Source: Corythucha ciliata | Taxonomy: Eukaryota > Arthropoda > Insecta > Hemiptera > Tingidae | DNA length: 64,000 nucleotides | NCBI GenBank assembly: GCA_038030265.1 | Contig: CM075937.1 | Location: 8,866,001 to 8,930,000, forward strand | Direction of reading: 5' to 3' | Part shown: positions 1 through 10,421 of the stretch, piece after piece | Layout: the number at the start of each line of letters is the position of its first letter | How positions within the stretch are numbered: position 1 is the stretch's first letter | Notes under the pieces: generated by a model | The model's database searches: none | Told to the model about the DNA's origin: nothing | The model's input: only the letters and a program-made list of their open reading frames with translations | Position numbers and translations under genes: made by a program

Positions 1-350
1 GGAAAGGACCACAGGACCATGAGCTGAAAAGAAGTACCGTCCTTCCAAAAGAAGGACCTCTGGTCACCGTAGTTATAACTGCTATTTAAACAAAAGAAAC
101 GAAGAATGACCAAATTGATTTAACCGCAGCAATTTGTAGATTGAGTTCCCAACGTTAACACACCGGCCTAACTAGAAAAGCAGCAAGTGGACTTCCTGCG
201 ATTACATTACCAGCCTCACGATCGCTGTGCTACATTGAAAAGCAGTAACTTGAAATGGAGTCCCCACTCTCCAACGTTTTCAAGGTCACAATGCTCCTAT
301 GAAAAGCAGCCGTAACGTTCCCCAAACTTTTTTTGGCAGCAAAAAGACCA
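1..350. other. Unassigned sequence upstream of Copia fragment
   Basis: No frame gives a convincing protein. Stops interrupt all three forward frames. The string GAAAAGCAG recurs near 175, 237 and 301, about 62-64 bp apart, which hints at a decayed tandem repeat. A Copia integrase would be expected just upstream of the adjacent pol fragment, but I cannot recognise one here. Confidence 0.4.
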
Positions 351-1527
351 ACTGCCTTTCTTTGGAGGGCGAGGGAACAAATTCATCTAGCAGTAACCTT
401 TGTTCCCTCGAAAAATCTTCACAGAAATTTTGTCCACTGCTTTCTTGGGTGGCAATGGAAAGCTCTTTCTAAGACGAATCCAACGATACCAATATGTCGA
501 TATGCCTGATTTTCAACTAGACGATCGCAGTCAAAAACTCGTGTTCATCGGGTATTCACCTGTAGGATACCGGCTTTGGGATCACGTCAACAACAGAATA
601 ATTCATTCAAGGGATGTAGTCTTTGATGAAAACGATTTCATCTACTCTAAGTCACGTTCGACTGTTGAAGATCAATACCCAATTCTTCATAAAAACATCT
701 CTTCGACTGAAGTTGAGACCGACAGTGAATCAATCGCTCAAAGTGATAATTTTGCCTCAACAACCCTGAATTCACCACACAGAGAGGACAATCTTCGGAG
801 AAGTGACCGTCCTCGCAATAGTCCTTCAAAATACGACGATTACGTCTTACTAAGCTACAATGAAGCTATTAAAAGCAACGATAAGGACGAGTGGCTGCAG
901 GCTATGCAAAACGAGATAGATTCACTCACAAAAAATAATACCTGGACGCTAGTTGATCGCCATGAAGCAAAACCTAAAAAAGTTATCTCAAGCCGGTGGG
1001 TTTTTCGACGAAAAGACGACGGGACCTTCAAAGCTCGTCTCGTAGCAAGGGGTTGCGAACAGGTCTTTGGAGAAGACTACTTCGACACATACAGTCCCGT
1101 CATTAATGCCTGTCCGTTGAGAATTCTTCTTGCACTCTCGTCTCTACCGGAAAACCTGATTTTTACATTTGACATAAAATCTGCTTTCCTCTACGGAGAG
1201 ATTGACGAAGAAATTTTCATGTCCTTACCTCAAGGGTTTGGAGGCGAAGAAAAAATCTGCAAACTTCATAAGTCGCTTTACGGCCTAAAACAAGCGCCAC
1301 TAAAATGGAATCAAACTTTCACGGGCTTTCTGGAAACTAAGGAACTCCACGCCACTAAAATGAGCCTACTATTTGACCAAACCACGACAGCTCTCTCACG
1401 TTGGCAATTTACGTTGATGATGGATTCCTGATAACAAAAGACAAACATAAAGCTCATCTTTTTCTCAGAGATCTTGAAGAAAATTTGACGTAAAATGGAA
1501 TGACCAAACCTATCTCGGTCGAATCTC
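351..1527 (+). pseudogene. Partial tandem copy of a Copia pol fragment, frameshifted
   Basis: This segment is an almost exact copy of 1528-2700, displaced by 1177 bp. It holds the end of a Copia integrase region and the first half of the RVT_2 reverse transcriptase. It differs from the downstream copy by one substitution (Ser for Ile after RNSP/RNIP) and several one-base indels near 1356, 1374, 1485 and 1510. Most of these fall in short homopolymers. They break the frame before the YVDD box. The open frame starts at a TTG after a stop, so there is no true start codon. The lack of ordinary substitutions with clustered one-base indels suggests either a very recent duplication or an assembly artefact. 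Confidence 0.8.
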
Positions 1528-1576
1528 ACTGCCTTTCTTTGGAGGGCGAGGGAACAAATTCATCTAGCAGTAACCT

Positions 1577-3559
1577 TTGTTCCCTCGAAAAATCTTCACA
1601 GAAATTTTGTCCACTGCTTTCTTGGGTGGCAATGGAAAGCTCTTTCTAAGACGAATCCAACGATACCAATATGTCGATATGCCTGATTTTCAACTAGACG
1701 ATCGCAGTCAAAAACTCGTGTTCATCGGGTATTCACCTGTAGGATACCGGCTTTGGGATCACGTCAACAACAGAATAATTCATTCAAGGGATGTAGTCTT
1801 TGATGAAAACGATTTCATCTACTCTAAGTCACGTTCGACTGTTGAAGATCAATACCCAATTCTTCATAAAAACATCTCTTCGACTGAAGTTGAGACCGAC
1901 AGTGAATCAATCGCTCAAAGTGATAATTTTGCCTCAACAACCCTGAATTCACCACACAGAGAGGACAATCTTCGGAGAAGTGACCGTCCTCGCAATATTC
2001 CTTCAAAATACGACGATTACGTCTTACTAAGCTACAATGAAGCTATTAAAAGCAACGATAAGGACGAGTGGCTGCAGGCTATGCAAAACGAGATAGATTC
2101 ACTCACAAAAAATAATACCTGGACGCTAGTTGATCGCCATGAAGCAAAACCTAAAAAAGTTATCTCAAGCCGGTGGGTTTTTCGACGAAAAGACGACGGG
2201 ACCTTCAAAGCTCGTCTCGTAGCAAGGGGTTGCGAACAGGTCTTTGGAGAAGACTACTTCGACACATACAGTCCCGTCATTAATGCCTGTCCGTTGAGAA
2301 TTCTTCTTGCACTCTCGTCTCTACCGGAAAACCTGATTTTTACATTTGACATAAAATCTGCTTTCCTCTACGGAGAGATTGACGAAGAAATTTTCATGTC
2401 CTTACCTCAAGGGTTTGGAGGCGAAGAAAAAATCTGCAAACTTCATAAGTCGCTTTACGGCCTAAAACAAGCGCCACTAAAATGGAATCAAACTTTCACG
2501 GGCTTTCTGGAAACTAAGGAACTCCACGCCACTAAAAATGAGCCTACTATTTGGACCAACCACGACAGCTCTCTCACGTTGGCAATTTACGTTGATGATG
2601 GATTCCTGATAACAAAAGACAAACATAAAGCTCATCTTTTTCTCAGAGATCTTGAAGAAAAATTTGACGTAAAATGGAATGACCAACCTACTTCGTATCT
2701 CGGTTTAGAATTGGACAAAACCTCCGCTGGGATTACAATAAAGCAAGAAAAATATACGACAAAAATCCTTCAGCAGTTTCGAATGGAGAACTCCAAACCC
2801 CTACTAACGCCGGCCGCCATTAATAAAAACCAGTCATCTTTCGACTCAAGTTCCACTCTTTTCCCGTATCGTGAATCTATCGGCTGCCTGCTCTATCTAA
2901 GCAACCGCTCTCGACCGGATATCAGTTACGCAGTTAACTTAGCCAGCAGACGCGTCGAGAATCCCTCCTCTCAAGACACCACTGATGTAAAAAACATTTT
3001 GCGCTACCTCAATGGCACTCAAAGCTACGCCATAACTTACAAAGGACACGCCGCATCAAATGAACTTCTTGTCTATTCCGACGCTGATTACGCCGGTGAT
3101 CCTGAAACTCGCCGAAGCACTACCGGATTCGTCATAATGTTCCTCAACGGCCCGATTTGCTGGGCATCACGAAAACAACCCATCGTTGCTCTCTCGAGTA
3201 CTGAGGCTGAATTTATTTCCACCGCCGAGTGCGTTAAGGAGGTGACATACATCAAGTCACTAATCGAGGAACTTACAAAAATTCCCCTAACAATAACACT
3301 AAATATCGACAACCAAAGTGCAATCACGCTAATTCAAAACAACATAGTCACGAAACGAAGCAAACACATTGACGTTCGATACCGTTACATCCATGAAACA
3401 GTGAAAAACAAACTAATTACTATAAAATACTGCCCGACTGAAAATCAAACCGCAGATATTTTTACAAAAAACCTCAACACAAATACATTTCAAAAGCACC
3501 GAGACTCCTTACTCACAAACCTGGCTTATACAATTCACCAGCATGCAAAATACAAATAA
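1577..3559 (+). CDS. Copia-type pol fragment: reverse transcriptase and RNase H
   Basis: This is the 3' half of a Ty1/Copia polyprotein, which in intact elements copies the element's RNA into DNA inside virus-like particles. The 660-residue frame starts with the tail of the integrase region (FIGYS, YRLWD and RDVVFDE strings). It continues with RVT_2 (NTWTLV, SRWVFRRK, FDIKSAFLYGEID, LYGLKQAPLKWN and catalytic YVDD near residue 340). It ends with a Copia-type RNase H (YSDADYAGD, WASRKQPIVALSSTEAEF, DNQSAI, SKHIDV, TADIFTK). The frame opens at a TTG just after a stop and has no plausible ATG at its start. Gag, protease and integrase catalytic core are missing, so the copy is 5'-truncated and non-autonomous. 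The existing frame has no internal stop, so it is young. Confidence 0.9.
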   Translation: MFPRKIFTEILSTAFLGGNGKLFLRRIQRYQYVDMPDFQLDDRSQKLVFIGYSPVGYRLWDHVNNRIIHSRDVVFDENDFIYSKSRSTVEDQYPILHKNISSTEVETDSESIAQSDNFASTTLNSPHREDNLRRSDRPRNIPSKYDDYVLLSYNEAIKSNDKDEWLQAMQNEIDSLTKNNTWTLVDRHEAKPKKVISSRWVFRRKDDGTFKARLVARGCEQVFGEDYFDTYSPVINACPLRILLALSSLPENLIFTFDIKSAFLYGEIDEEIFMSLPQGFGGEEKICKLHKSLYGLKQAPLKWNQTFTGFLETKELHATKNEPTIWTNHDSSLTLAIYVDDGFLITKDKHKAHLFLRDLEEKFDVKWNDQPTSYLGLELDKTSAGITIKQEKYTTKILQQFRMENSKPLLTPAAINKNQSSFDSSSTLFPYRESIGCLLYLSNRSRPDISYAVNLASRRVENPSSQDTTDVKNILRYLNGTQSYAITYKGHAASNELLVYSDADYAGDPETRRSTTGFVIMFLNGPICWASRKQPIVALSSTEAEFISTAECVKEVTYIKSLIEELTKIPLTITLNIDNQSAITLIQNNIVTKRSKHIDVRYRYIHETVKNKLITIKYCPTENQTADIFTKNLNTNTFQKHRDSLLTNLAYTIHQHAKYK

Positions 3560-3930
3560 TCATAATAAAAAAATTTAAATATATATATAAAATAAAATTT
3601 AAAAAATTAAGAAAAACATAAAAAAACAAACAAATAAAAAAAATAAAAAAAATAAAATATAAAGATATTTAAATAAAAATAAAAAGAGATAAAAATAAAA
3701 CAATATAAAAAAAATAAAATAAAAATGAATTCACATAAAAAAATATTTAAAAAACAAAGAATAATAAAAAATAAAAGAGATACAAAAACAATAAAAAAAT
3801 AAAATAAAAATGAATTCAAATAAATAAAAAGAAAAAGAATAAAATAAAGTGATCTAAAGAAGACACATAAAAAAAACATAATAAAAAAGGAAATATAAAT
3901 AAAATACTTTTAAAAATGAAATAAATAAGT
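3560..3930. repeat. A-rich low-complexity tract (AAATAAAA-like)
   Basis: This is almost pure A with interspersed T and occasional G, in AATAAAA and AAAATAAAT variants. The open frames on the minus strand (Phe/Leu-rich) are products of composition, not genes. It lies between the end of the Copia RNase H and a polypurine tract at 4063, so it is 3' non-coding sequence of the element or an expanded A-rich insertion. Confidence 0.8.
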
Positions 3931-4062
3931 ACGTTCGATGCCGGAGGACTTCCGTCGCCGCAGAACTTCTCCGATGCGTCCCTGACGAAAGTGGCAGCAT
4001 GCCGGAAAACGCCTACTTCATGCATCGATTATTCTTATAAAAACTTCTGATTTTACAAAATT

Positions 4063-4165
4063 AAGGAGGTGTGTTGTTATGTAATTTTTAAAAACCTTTA
4101 TGTAACCTCCCCAGTCTTTTTCTTGTATCGTCCTCGTGCCATGTGCTTACTTTTACTTTTACTGT
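4063..4165 (+). mobile_element. Copia polypurine tract and start of a truncated 3' LTR
   Basis: AAGGAGGT at 4063-4070 followed by TGTTGTTATG looks like a plus-strand primer (PPT) directly before the TG of an LTR, as in Copia elements. The LTR-like sequence is cut off near 4165 by a minus-strand LTR-element fragment. I infer it belongs to the pol fragment ending at 3559. No second LTR is present to confirm this. Confidence 0.45.
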
Positions 4166-4740
4166 TTTTTACCTTTTTCTCCTAATTAAAAACTTCAGTC
4201 TCTTCGTCGAAACGGAACAAGACGAAAACTCCTTAGAGTCTTGCCTGTTAATTCTATCACTCTTACTGCGTAATTTAAGCCATCGTTCGCGGTATTCTTC
4301 TACTTTATCGAATTCGGCTTCTAATTGTTTTTCTGTGACTGAAGGCAAACTATAAATAAGTTCTCTCACCTGGTCGTCGACTGCGAAGAGGCGTTCAACC
4401 TTGTCTGAGGCCAAAGTTAAGGTCTCATCGAGCTCTTCGATGTTTACTGGCTCTTCGTTCAGACTCTCCTCAAGACGGTTGAGAACCCCGGTCACGCCAC
4501 GTCTTAACTGTTTTCTTTCGGATCGAAATTTATCCAGTTCATTTTCTATCTCGGTCATGATTGAACAACTAGAGTCCCCACAAGGGATGCCAAAAATGTT
4601 CGATTAAAACTAAACGGGGCCTAGAGGTTTCCGAGAAGAGACAAAAACTAGAATCAACGCACAATACTTTTTTTTTATTGAAAACTGCTTCTTTATTTTA
4701 GATTTTAGTAATAACTAATGGAGGAATTATAAAAAATGAC
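4166..4740 (-). mobile_element. BEL/Pao-like LTR retrotransposon 5' fragment
   Basis: Read on the minus strand, this fragment runs LTR end, primer-binding region, gag start. The LTR part (about 4598-4740) contains AATAAA polyadenylation-like signals and ends in CGAACA. It is followed by TTTTTGGCATCCCTTGTGGG, the kind of sequence seen at the LTR/primer-binding junction of metazoan LTR elements. The gag-like frame at 4169-4558 follows. The fragment is truncated at both ends and lies between two Copia fragments. Confidence 0.5.
4169..4558 (-). CDS. BEL/Pao-like gag N-terminal fragment
   Basis: A 129-residue, highly charged, helical frame opens with an ATG at 4558. Heptad-like Leu and Glu/Lys/Arg spacing (for example NRLEESLNEE and FDKVEEYRERW) resembles the coiled-coil N-terminal region (DUF1759-like) of Pao/BEL gag proteins, which mediates capsid assembly. 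It stops after about 130 residues, far short of a full gag. The assignment rests on composition and on the LTR and primer-binding sequence just upstream, not on a diagnostic motif. Another LTR-element gag is possible. Confidence 0.45.
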   Translation of the reverse strand: MTEIENELDKFRSERKQLRRGVTGVLNRLEESLNEEPVNIEELDETLTLASDKVERLFAVDDQVRELIYSLPSVTEKQLEAEFDKVEEYRERWLKLRSKSDRINRQDSKEFSSCSVSTKRLKFLIRRKR

Positions 4741-4758
4741 GCAACACATATCGATGAT

Positions 4759-5492
4759 TTGTTGAATCAATTCAATATGTCTATGTGCAAACCAATTTCC
4801 ACTCCAACGGAACCAAGACTAAAATTAAAAAAACCAGAAGATGAGGAAGAATTATTCAACATGCCGTATCAAAGTTTAATTGGTTCATTGATGTATCTTG
4901 CAGTGGCAACTCGACCTGATATTTCTCATACGGTGAGTTACCTCAGTCAATTTAATACGTGTTTTCGAAAGGAACACTGGGAGGCTGCGAAACGCGTTTT
5001 GAGGTACCTGCAAGGGACAAAGAATTTTGCGTTAAAATTCAGAAAGACTGGAAAAAGTCTAACTGGCTTCGCCGACGCCGACTGGGCAACATGTCCTCAA
5101 GACCGAAGATCCTACACCGGTTACTGTTTTAAACTCGCTGGAACAGTCGTCAGCTGGGAATCAAGAAAACAAAGAACCGTTGCTCTTTCGACGGCCGAAG
5201 CAGAGTTCATGGCACTCACAGAAGCCATCCAAAGAAGCAATCCATCTCAAACAGCTGGGAATAGATTTGGGCATGCAAATATCGACGGTGACGATTTTCA
5301 CTGACAACCAAGCAGCTCAAAGTCTCGCAAAGAACCCAATCATAAGCTCGAAATCAAAACATATCGACATAAAAAAAACATTTTATTCGAGACGTAGTCT
5401 TGAGAGGAGAAGTCGAAGTCAACTATCGACCCTCTGAAATTATGGATGCTGACATATTCACCAAATCTCTCCCAACTGTTAAATTCGAATAG
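4759..5492 (+). pseudogene. Second Copia pol fragment (end of RT and RNase H), frameshifted
   Basis: This is the C-terminal end of a different Copia polyprotein. The first frame (4759-5304) has CKPISTPTEP, YQSLIGSLMYLAVATRPDI, LRYLQGTKNF, the RNase H opening GFADADWATCPQDRRSYTGY and STAEAEFMALTEA. The match then shifts to the frame of 5180-5437 (FTDNQAAQSLAKNP, SKHIDIK) and shifts again to finish near 5492 with DADIFTKSLP. At least two frameshifts make it a pseudogene. Its sequence is clearly different from the 1577-3559 copy, so it is a separate family. A PPT and LTR follow at 5530. Confidence 0.85.
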
Positions 5493-5529
5493 TTCAGACA
5501 GAATTTGGAACTGTCAAAAATCATTCGTG

Positions 5530-5680
5530 AGGAGGAGTGTGGGAATTAAAATTTGACTCCACTCGCTATTTTTTAGATCACATGAAACCTTTCGTTTTTG
5601 TTTTTTTTTCCTTGTACTTCGCGAATAAATACTTAGTCGGTAATTCCAGTTCTCGATGGAGTTGAGAATTTCGGATGAAC
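5530..5680 (+). mobile_element. Copia PPT and 3' LTR start
   Basis: AGGAGGAG at 5530-5537 is immediately followed by TGTGGGAATTAAAATT, the layout expected of a Copia polypurine tract and LTR start. An AATAAA signal lies near 5624. The LTR end is not identifiable because no second LTR is present in the window. About 5680 is a guess. Confidence 0.55.
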
Positions 5681-5689
5681 CTCGGGGCA

Positions 5690-5940
5690 TCTACCGCTAT
5701 CCGTAGAATTTTGTTTTGAAGCACCTGCATTTTGGGTTGTAATCCATCAAAAACTAACTTAATCGTTGGGAAACTATCGGTTTTAGTCTTTTATTCCTGA
5801 TTTCCTATCCAAAAACTGACAATGTTTTCCCCGGAAATCGATACATTTAGAAAAGGGGCTTGGCACTCAAAAAAATATACCCTGGGTGTCCGACTTTTCA
5901 TCAACGTTTTGTCTGAGAGACGTAAAACTCCAACATTTCT
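5690..5940. other. Unassigned stretch
   Basis: No coding frame, RNA gene or repeat boundary is recognised. The last part grades into the family C repeat. Confidence 0.4.
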
Positions 5941-6424
5941 TAACAAAATATCGATTTTAACTGAGAACTGACGTTTTTTAAAGCTAAAACTGAAGATTTG
6001 AATACACATAATATAACTGGATATTTTACTTCAAAACTGACGATTTTATGCCAAAGCCGAAGTATTTACGCCTAAACTAAAGATTTCACAGCGCAACTTG
6101 CAATCGTAAAACCAAAGGCTTTACCCCCCCAAAAAAACTGATGATTTCACCCTAAAACTAAAGGGTTTAACCCAAACTGATGAAAAACGAATGATCTTAC
6201 CTAAACCGAACACTCTGCATTCAAAACTGCCGATTCTATCCCTCAAGAGGAGATTTTACTCAAAAAACGTACAAAAAAGCTGACGTGTTACCGCCCGCCC
6301 TCACCAACTGAATATGTCACTATAAAAACTGGCGATTTCACGCCAAAACCAAATTTGACGGTTCTACCGTAAAACAGGCAATTTTAATAACACAACTGAC
6401 GAGTTTCGACCCAAAATTAAAGTT
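5941..6424 (+). repeat. Degenerate short-period repeat, family C
   Basis: This is a string of imperfect units of about 20 bp with the core AAAACTGACGATTTTACCCC. Variation is heavy (AACTGAAGATTT, ACTGGCGATTTCACG and similar). There is no open frame of note. The tract passes directly into family B at about 6425. The same C-to-B order occurs at 27.4-29.6 kb. Confidence 0.75.
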
Positions 6425-7790
6425 TATTCAGTTTGGCTACGTTTAGGGCATGAATCGTCTGAAGTTTCAAGACCCATTATTTTCCATTGCGAGGAGGCTC
6501 AGTTAGGCAATGTATGAATGTTAAATTTCGCCATTTCTCGGGCAAGAATGGTTTGTTTAGCCACTTTTAGGGCGAGATGATCGATTTGGCTCAAGGGCGA
6601 GGGCAAATGATCAGTTTGGAGGCTAAAATTGACAATTTATAAAGCGTTAATTAATAATAGTATGCCATGTTCCCAGTCAATTTAGAGCCTGAACAGTCAG
6701 TTTTGCCTTTTCATAGGGTGCGAATAGTCAGTTTGCCATTTATAATGCACAAATTGTCATTATGGTCATTTATATGGAAAAATAGCTAGTGTGAAATTTT
6801 CATGACATGAATAGTCAGATTTGCCATTTAAGGGTCCGAATGGTCAGTTTTGCCGTTTTTAGAGCAGGACTTGCCAGTTTAGCCGTTTTTAGAGCAGGAA
6901 TTGCCAGTTTAGCCGTTTTTTAGAGCGAGAATGGTAGCTCAATCCTTTTCTGGGCGCTAAAGGCCAGTTTGGGCATTTTTAAAGCGCGGGAATTGCCTGT
7001 TTAGGCATCATCAAGGCGCTAATAAATCGCCCATTTAGCTGTTTTCAGGGCACATAGGGTCAGTATTGACGATTTCAAGGCTTGAATAGCCATAATTGTT
7101 ATTTTTAGGGCACATAGAGTCAGTTTTCCCTGTTATAGGCGCGAATAGTAGTAGGTCCCAAGCCAAGGCGAGAACGGTCAACTTGGCCATTCACGGCGCT
7201 CGAATGGCCGATTTTGCCAATTTCAGGGCCGGAGTCACCTATTCAGGCATTTTAGAGCGCGACTCGTCAGTTTATCCATTTTTAGAGCTCGTAAAGTCAG
7301 TTTATTAGCAATTTTTAGGGTTCAAAACTTCAAATAGCCCATCAAGCCAAGGCCATGGAAGTTTGACCACTCCACGATTGTCAATTTTGCCTTTTTCAGG
7401 GCAGGAATAATCTTTTTAGGCATTTCCAGGGCGCGTGAAGTCATTTTGGCCGCTTTCAGCACCTCGATAATTAGTCCGTCAACCCAAAAGAGCGTATTTG
7501 GTCACATTAGTCACGAGAATGGACAGTTTGACCATTTCTAGCGCGCTTAATGGTCGATTTAGCTACTTTCGGAGCGCGAAAATTGATCTTTTCAGGCATT
7601 TTTAGAAGTTCACCAATCTCCAGTTTAGCTATTTTTAGGGCGCGCCAAGTCAACTTACCCATTTTCAAATTCGAATCGTCGGTTTTGTATTTTTGGGCGC
7701 GAGTTTAGTTAGTTTATAGTGCCGTTTTTATAGTGGGGATAGCTAGTTTTAACTACTTTTCGGCAGCAAATGGCTGTCAAGCCATTTTTC
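6425..7790 (+). repeat. Degenerate short-period repeat, family B
   Basis: These are imperfect units of about 30 bp with the core GTCAGTTTAGCCATTTTTAG followed by GGCGCGAAT. About 40 to 45 units can be counted by eye, each with several mismatches and indels. The tract encodes nothing recognisable. Confidence 0.8.
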
Positions 7791-8150
7791 TAGTAGATGG
7801 AAGCACACCTTTTCTTTAGTCCCTCCCTTGGCAAATCCTGAATCCACGTCGGTCTGCGAAAGTGGTATTTTATGACGCAAAAACGGCGAAATTGGTATCT
7901 GAATATTATGTCATCCGTGAGAAATTCGCGAAATTGATTTTTTAATAGCGAAATCCGGGAAATGATTTTTTTAGTGAGCACCGACGAAATACAATGTGAT
8001 TGTCCTGAAGGATTTATAATTCCAGAATTTATTTAGGGGTGGGCAACTGCGCCACTAAATCTGCGCTTTCGAGTCAAGGGGAGGGGAGCTGCCTATTCCT
8101 GCCCCCCTCTGGCTACATCCATGATTGTTTCCTTGTTGTTATTGCTGTCC
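7791..8150. other. Unassigned; weak family D-like units
   Basis: Short units with CGAAATTGGTAT or CGAAATTGATTTTTT at 7860-7970 resemble repeat family D. The rest (7990-8150) shows no gene or repeat that I recognise. Confidence 0.4.
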
Positions 8151-8412
8151 GATTCATTGTTTCTTGTTTGCTACACTTTTGAAGGAAGTCATCTGGGGGC
8201 CTATTCTCTAACAACAAGCAATATTTTTTTCGCCAGCCATGTGTTTATTTCATTCATTTGTTTGAAGAAAATTAATGAAATAAACATATGACTTCGAAAA
8301 AGCTATTGCTTCGGAGTTAGAGAATAAGCCACATGGTTTCATTCAATGTTTTAAGTAAGTCAATGAGATCACATGATTTTCAACACTAGTGCAACAATAG
8401 AAAAACAATGGA
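8151..8412. mobile_element. MITE copy 1, interrupted by another MITE
   Basis: The outer halves (8151-8197 and 8331-8412) match the foldback element at 8761-8887. They share CATTGTTT, TGCTACACTTTTGAAG, AAGTCAATGAGATCACAT, ACACTAGTGCA and a terminal inverted half. The inner 133 bp is a different foldback. It carries no coding sequence. Confidence 0.65.
8198..8330. mobile_element. Foldback MITE inserted in MITE copy 1
   Basis: The two ends are inverted repeats. The left end begins GGCCTATTCTCTAAC and the right end is the complement of GGCTTATTCTCTAAC. The match continues inward through AAGCAATA to GTTTATTTCATT, so almost the whole 133 bp folds into one hairpin. It interrupts the host MITE next to TGG, found on both sides, which may be a short target duplication. 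Confidence 0.65.
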
Positions 8413-8637
8413 AGCTACTGTACCCGTGCAACAAGAAGCTGCCTACCTAGTAGGTATCAGCCGAACTACCACCGGTTTTGGGTGGACAAGCCCTCGTTGT
8501 GGTTCGCTCAGATTGAATCAAGTCACCAATTTGTAGAGGAACTGAACGGTTAAATAATAAAATTGGACTTATTCACAATGAAATAAAAACGTGGAACGCG
8601 AGAAAGCAGGGAAACTCTAAAGTCGAAATCAAAAGGT

Positions 8638-8760
8638 CTCTTCCATTGATTTGCTAGTGCTGCACCAGTGTAGAGAGACATGTGATCTCGTTGAATTATT
8701 TTGAACAATTTAATGAAACGAGATGACTTTCTTTAAAAGTGTAGCACTTCCGAAGCACTA
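8638..8760 (-). mobile_element. MITE copy 2
   Basis: This is an inverted-repeat element related to copies 1 and 3. It holds TTCCATTGATTTGCTAGTGC, CACCAGTGTAGA, ATGTGATCTC, and the complementary AAAAGTGTAGCACTTC. It lies head-to-tail against copy 3. Confidence 0.55.
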
Positions 8761-8887
8761 GGTCCGTTCCATTGTTTGGCGAGTGCTACACTTTTGAAGA
8801 AAATCATTTGGTTTCATTTAATTTTTCAAAATAAGTCAATGAGATCACATTACTTTCTACACTAGTGCAGCACTAGCAAAACGGACC
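8761..8887. mobile_element. MITE copy 3, complete foldback
   Basis: The ends GGTCCGTT and AACGGACC are perfect complements and are flanked on both sides by TA. The inverted repeats extend inward for about 45 bp (AGTGCTACACTTTTGAAG against CTTTCTACACTAGTGCAGC). The internal part holds AAGTCAATGAGATCACAT. It is non-autonomous, and the TA flank would fit a TA-targeting superfamily. Confidence 0.65.
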
Positions 8888-9485
8888 TAAAGAAAAGAAC
8901 GAACCTAAGAACGGACCTAAAGTTATTTCCTTTTTTTATACACGGTGTTCACAGATTTTTAGGTCCCATTGATCTCTTGAGAAAATAAGTCACCGTATCT
9001 CAACCTCCGGAACTTCAACAATGATAAGCTGAAATTTCCTGAAATAGACGTGGCAACACCGCATAATGTGACAAGTGACCTTGACCGCAAGTGCAGTGTT
9101 GAAGTAGGAGTCTCTCTTTCCAACACCCACCCATGGTTGGTGGCGCGCAGGGGTGTTCTATTGTATTCACGATTTTTCTGTTTCGGGCGCTAATTGTTAC
9201 CCGATCGTGAATCTAAAAAATGTTTTGGAGTCAGTAACTTATCCTACAACTGGGCTGTACATGATTTTTCCAAATTTATAAAAAAATCGAGATTTTTTTT
9301 GTCTGATTTTTGGGTTACGAGGTGAAATCTACAGAAAGGTTAACAACGTGAATTGTAGATTTAGTACCCGAATAAAATGCATTTTTCAAAATTAAAATCG
9401 GACCATTTTTGGAGCCGTGAGCAGTGCCGCCGCAGCGCCTATATTCCCTCTCACTTGCACACTTGTACGCCATACGCCCAATACG
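8888..9485. other. Unassigned intergenic DNA
   Basis: I see no supported gene, RNA or repeat unit. Homopolymers near 8930 and 9290 and one minus-strand open frame (9315-9557) without any recognisable motif are all it contains. Confidence 0.4.
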
Positions 9486-10135
9486 CAATACACCCCAAGC
9501 CAAGGCGGGAACAGCCAGGTTGGGCATTCTCAGAGCTCCAATGGTCGATTTTACCATTTTCCGGGCAGGAGAATCACCTGTTTAGGCATTATTAGAGCGT
9601 GATTTGTCCGTTTATCCATTTTTAGAGCTAGTGAAGTAACTTCGGCAACTTTTAGGGTTCAAATATAGTAATTTTAGCCATTTTTACGACACTATAATCG
9701 TCAGTTTTGCCATTTTTGGGGCTCAAAAAACAGTCCATCAAACCAAGGCCATAAAAGTATGACCATTCCTGGCGCGTAAAGTGTCGACATTTCCATTTTA
9801 AGGGCAGGAATAATGTTTTTAGGCATTTCCATTGTGCGTGAAGTCATTTTGGCCGTTTTCAGGACTCGATTAGTCTGTCAAGCCAAAGACGCGTATTGGT
9901 TATATTTCTTGGCGCGAGAATGGTCAGTTTGGTCACTTTCGGATGTGGTAATCATGATCTTTTCAGAAGTTCACCAACCGCCATTTTTAGGGCCCGTGGA
10001 GTCAATTTAGCCATTTTTAAAACGTGAATCGGCAGTTTTGAATTTTTGGACAGGATTTTAGTTATTTTAGCCATTTTATACTGGTAATAGCTAGTTTTAG
10101 CTATTTTTAGGCAGCGAAACCTATTTTTATCCAGG
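9486..10135 (+). repeat. Degenerate short-period repeat, family B
   Basis: The same family as 6425-7790 (AGCCATTTTTA, GGCGCGAATGGTCAGTTT). Several consecutive units parallel 7140-7790 closely, including the unusual strings AAGCCAAGGCG and GTTTAGGCATT. This suggests that larger blocks were copied as well as single units. Confidence 0.75.
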
Positions 10136-10421
10136 TCTGTCGAGAAAATTGTTTTTCCATAGGACGGACGATGGAAGACAGGCCCCCGCCGTTGACCGCG
10201 GCATTCAAAATGTGGGAGCATTTCCTTTCAAAGTAACAGTATACATCATATGATTCTCTCAATTTTGTTCCGTCAAAAATGAAACGCCCCACCAATGTGA
10301 TACGAACGAGTGCCGCCACTGTTTCTGAACGCGTACCGATCATTTGATTATTTTTGGGTGGTGGGGTGGAGGGGTGAGGTTGGCTTACCACCGAGTGAAA
10401 TTATCGTTCTCATTTCTACAG

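Noticed and set aside
3607..3879. Minus-strand Phe/Leu-rich open frame that looks like a membrane protein
   Set aside because: It is the antisense of an A-rich low-complexity tract, and the hydrophobicity is purely compositional.
10171..10233. Short ATG frame as first exon of the CTL gene
   Set aside because: Its donor (AAA|GTAACA) leaves phase 2, which does not fit the phase-0 acceptor at 10421 and would create a stop.
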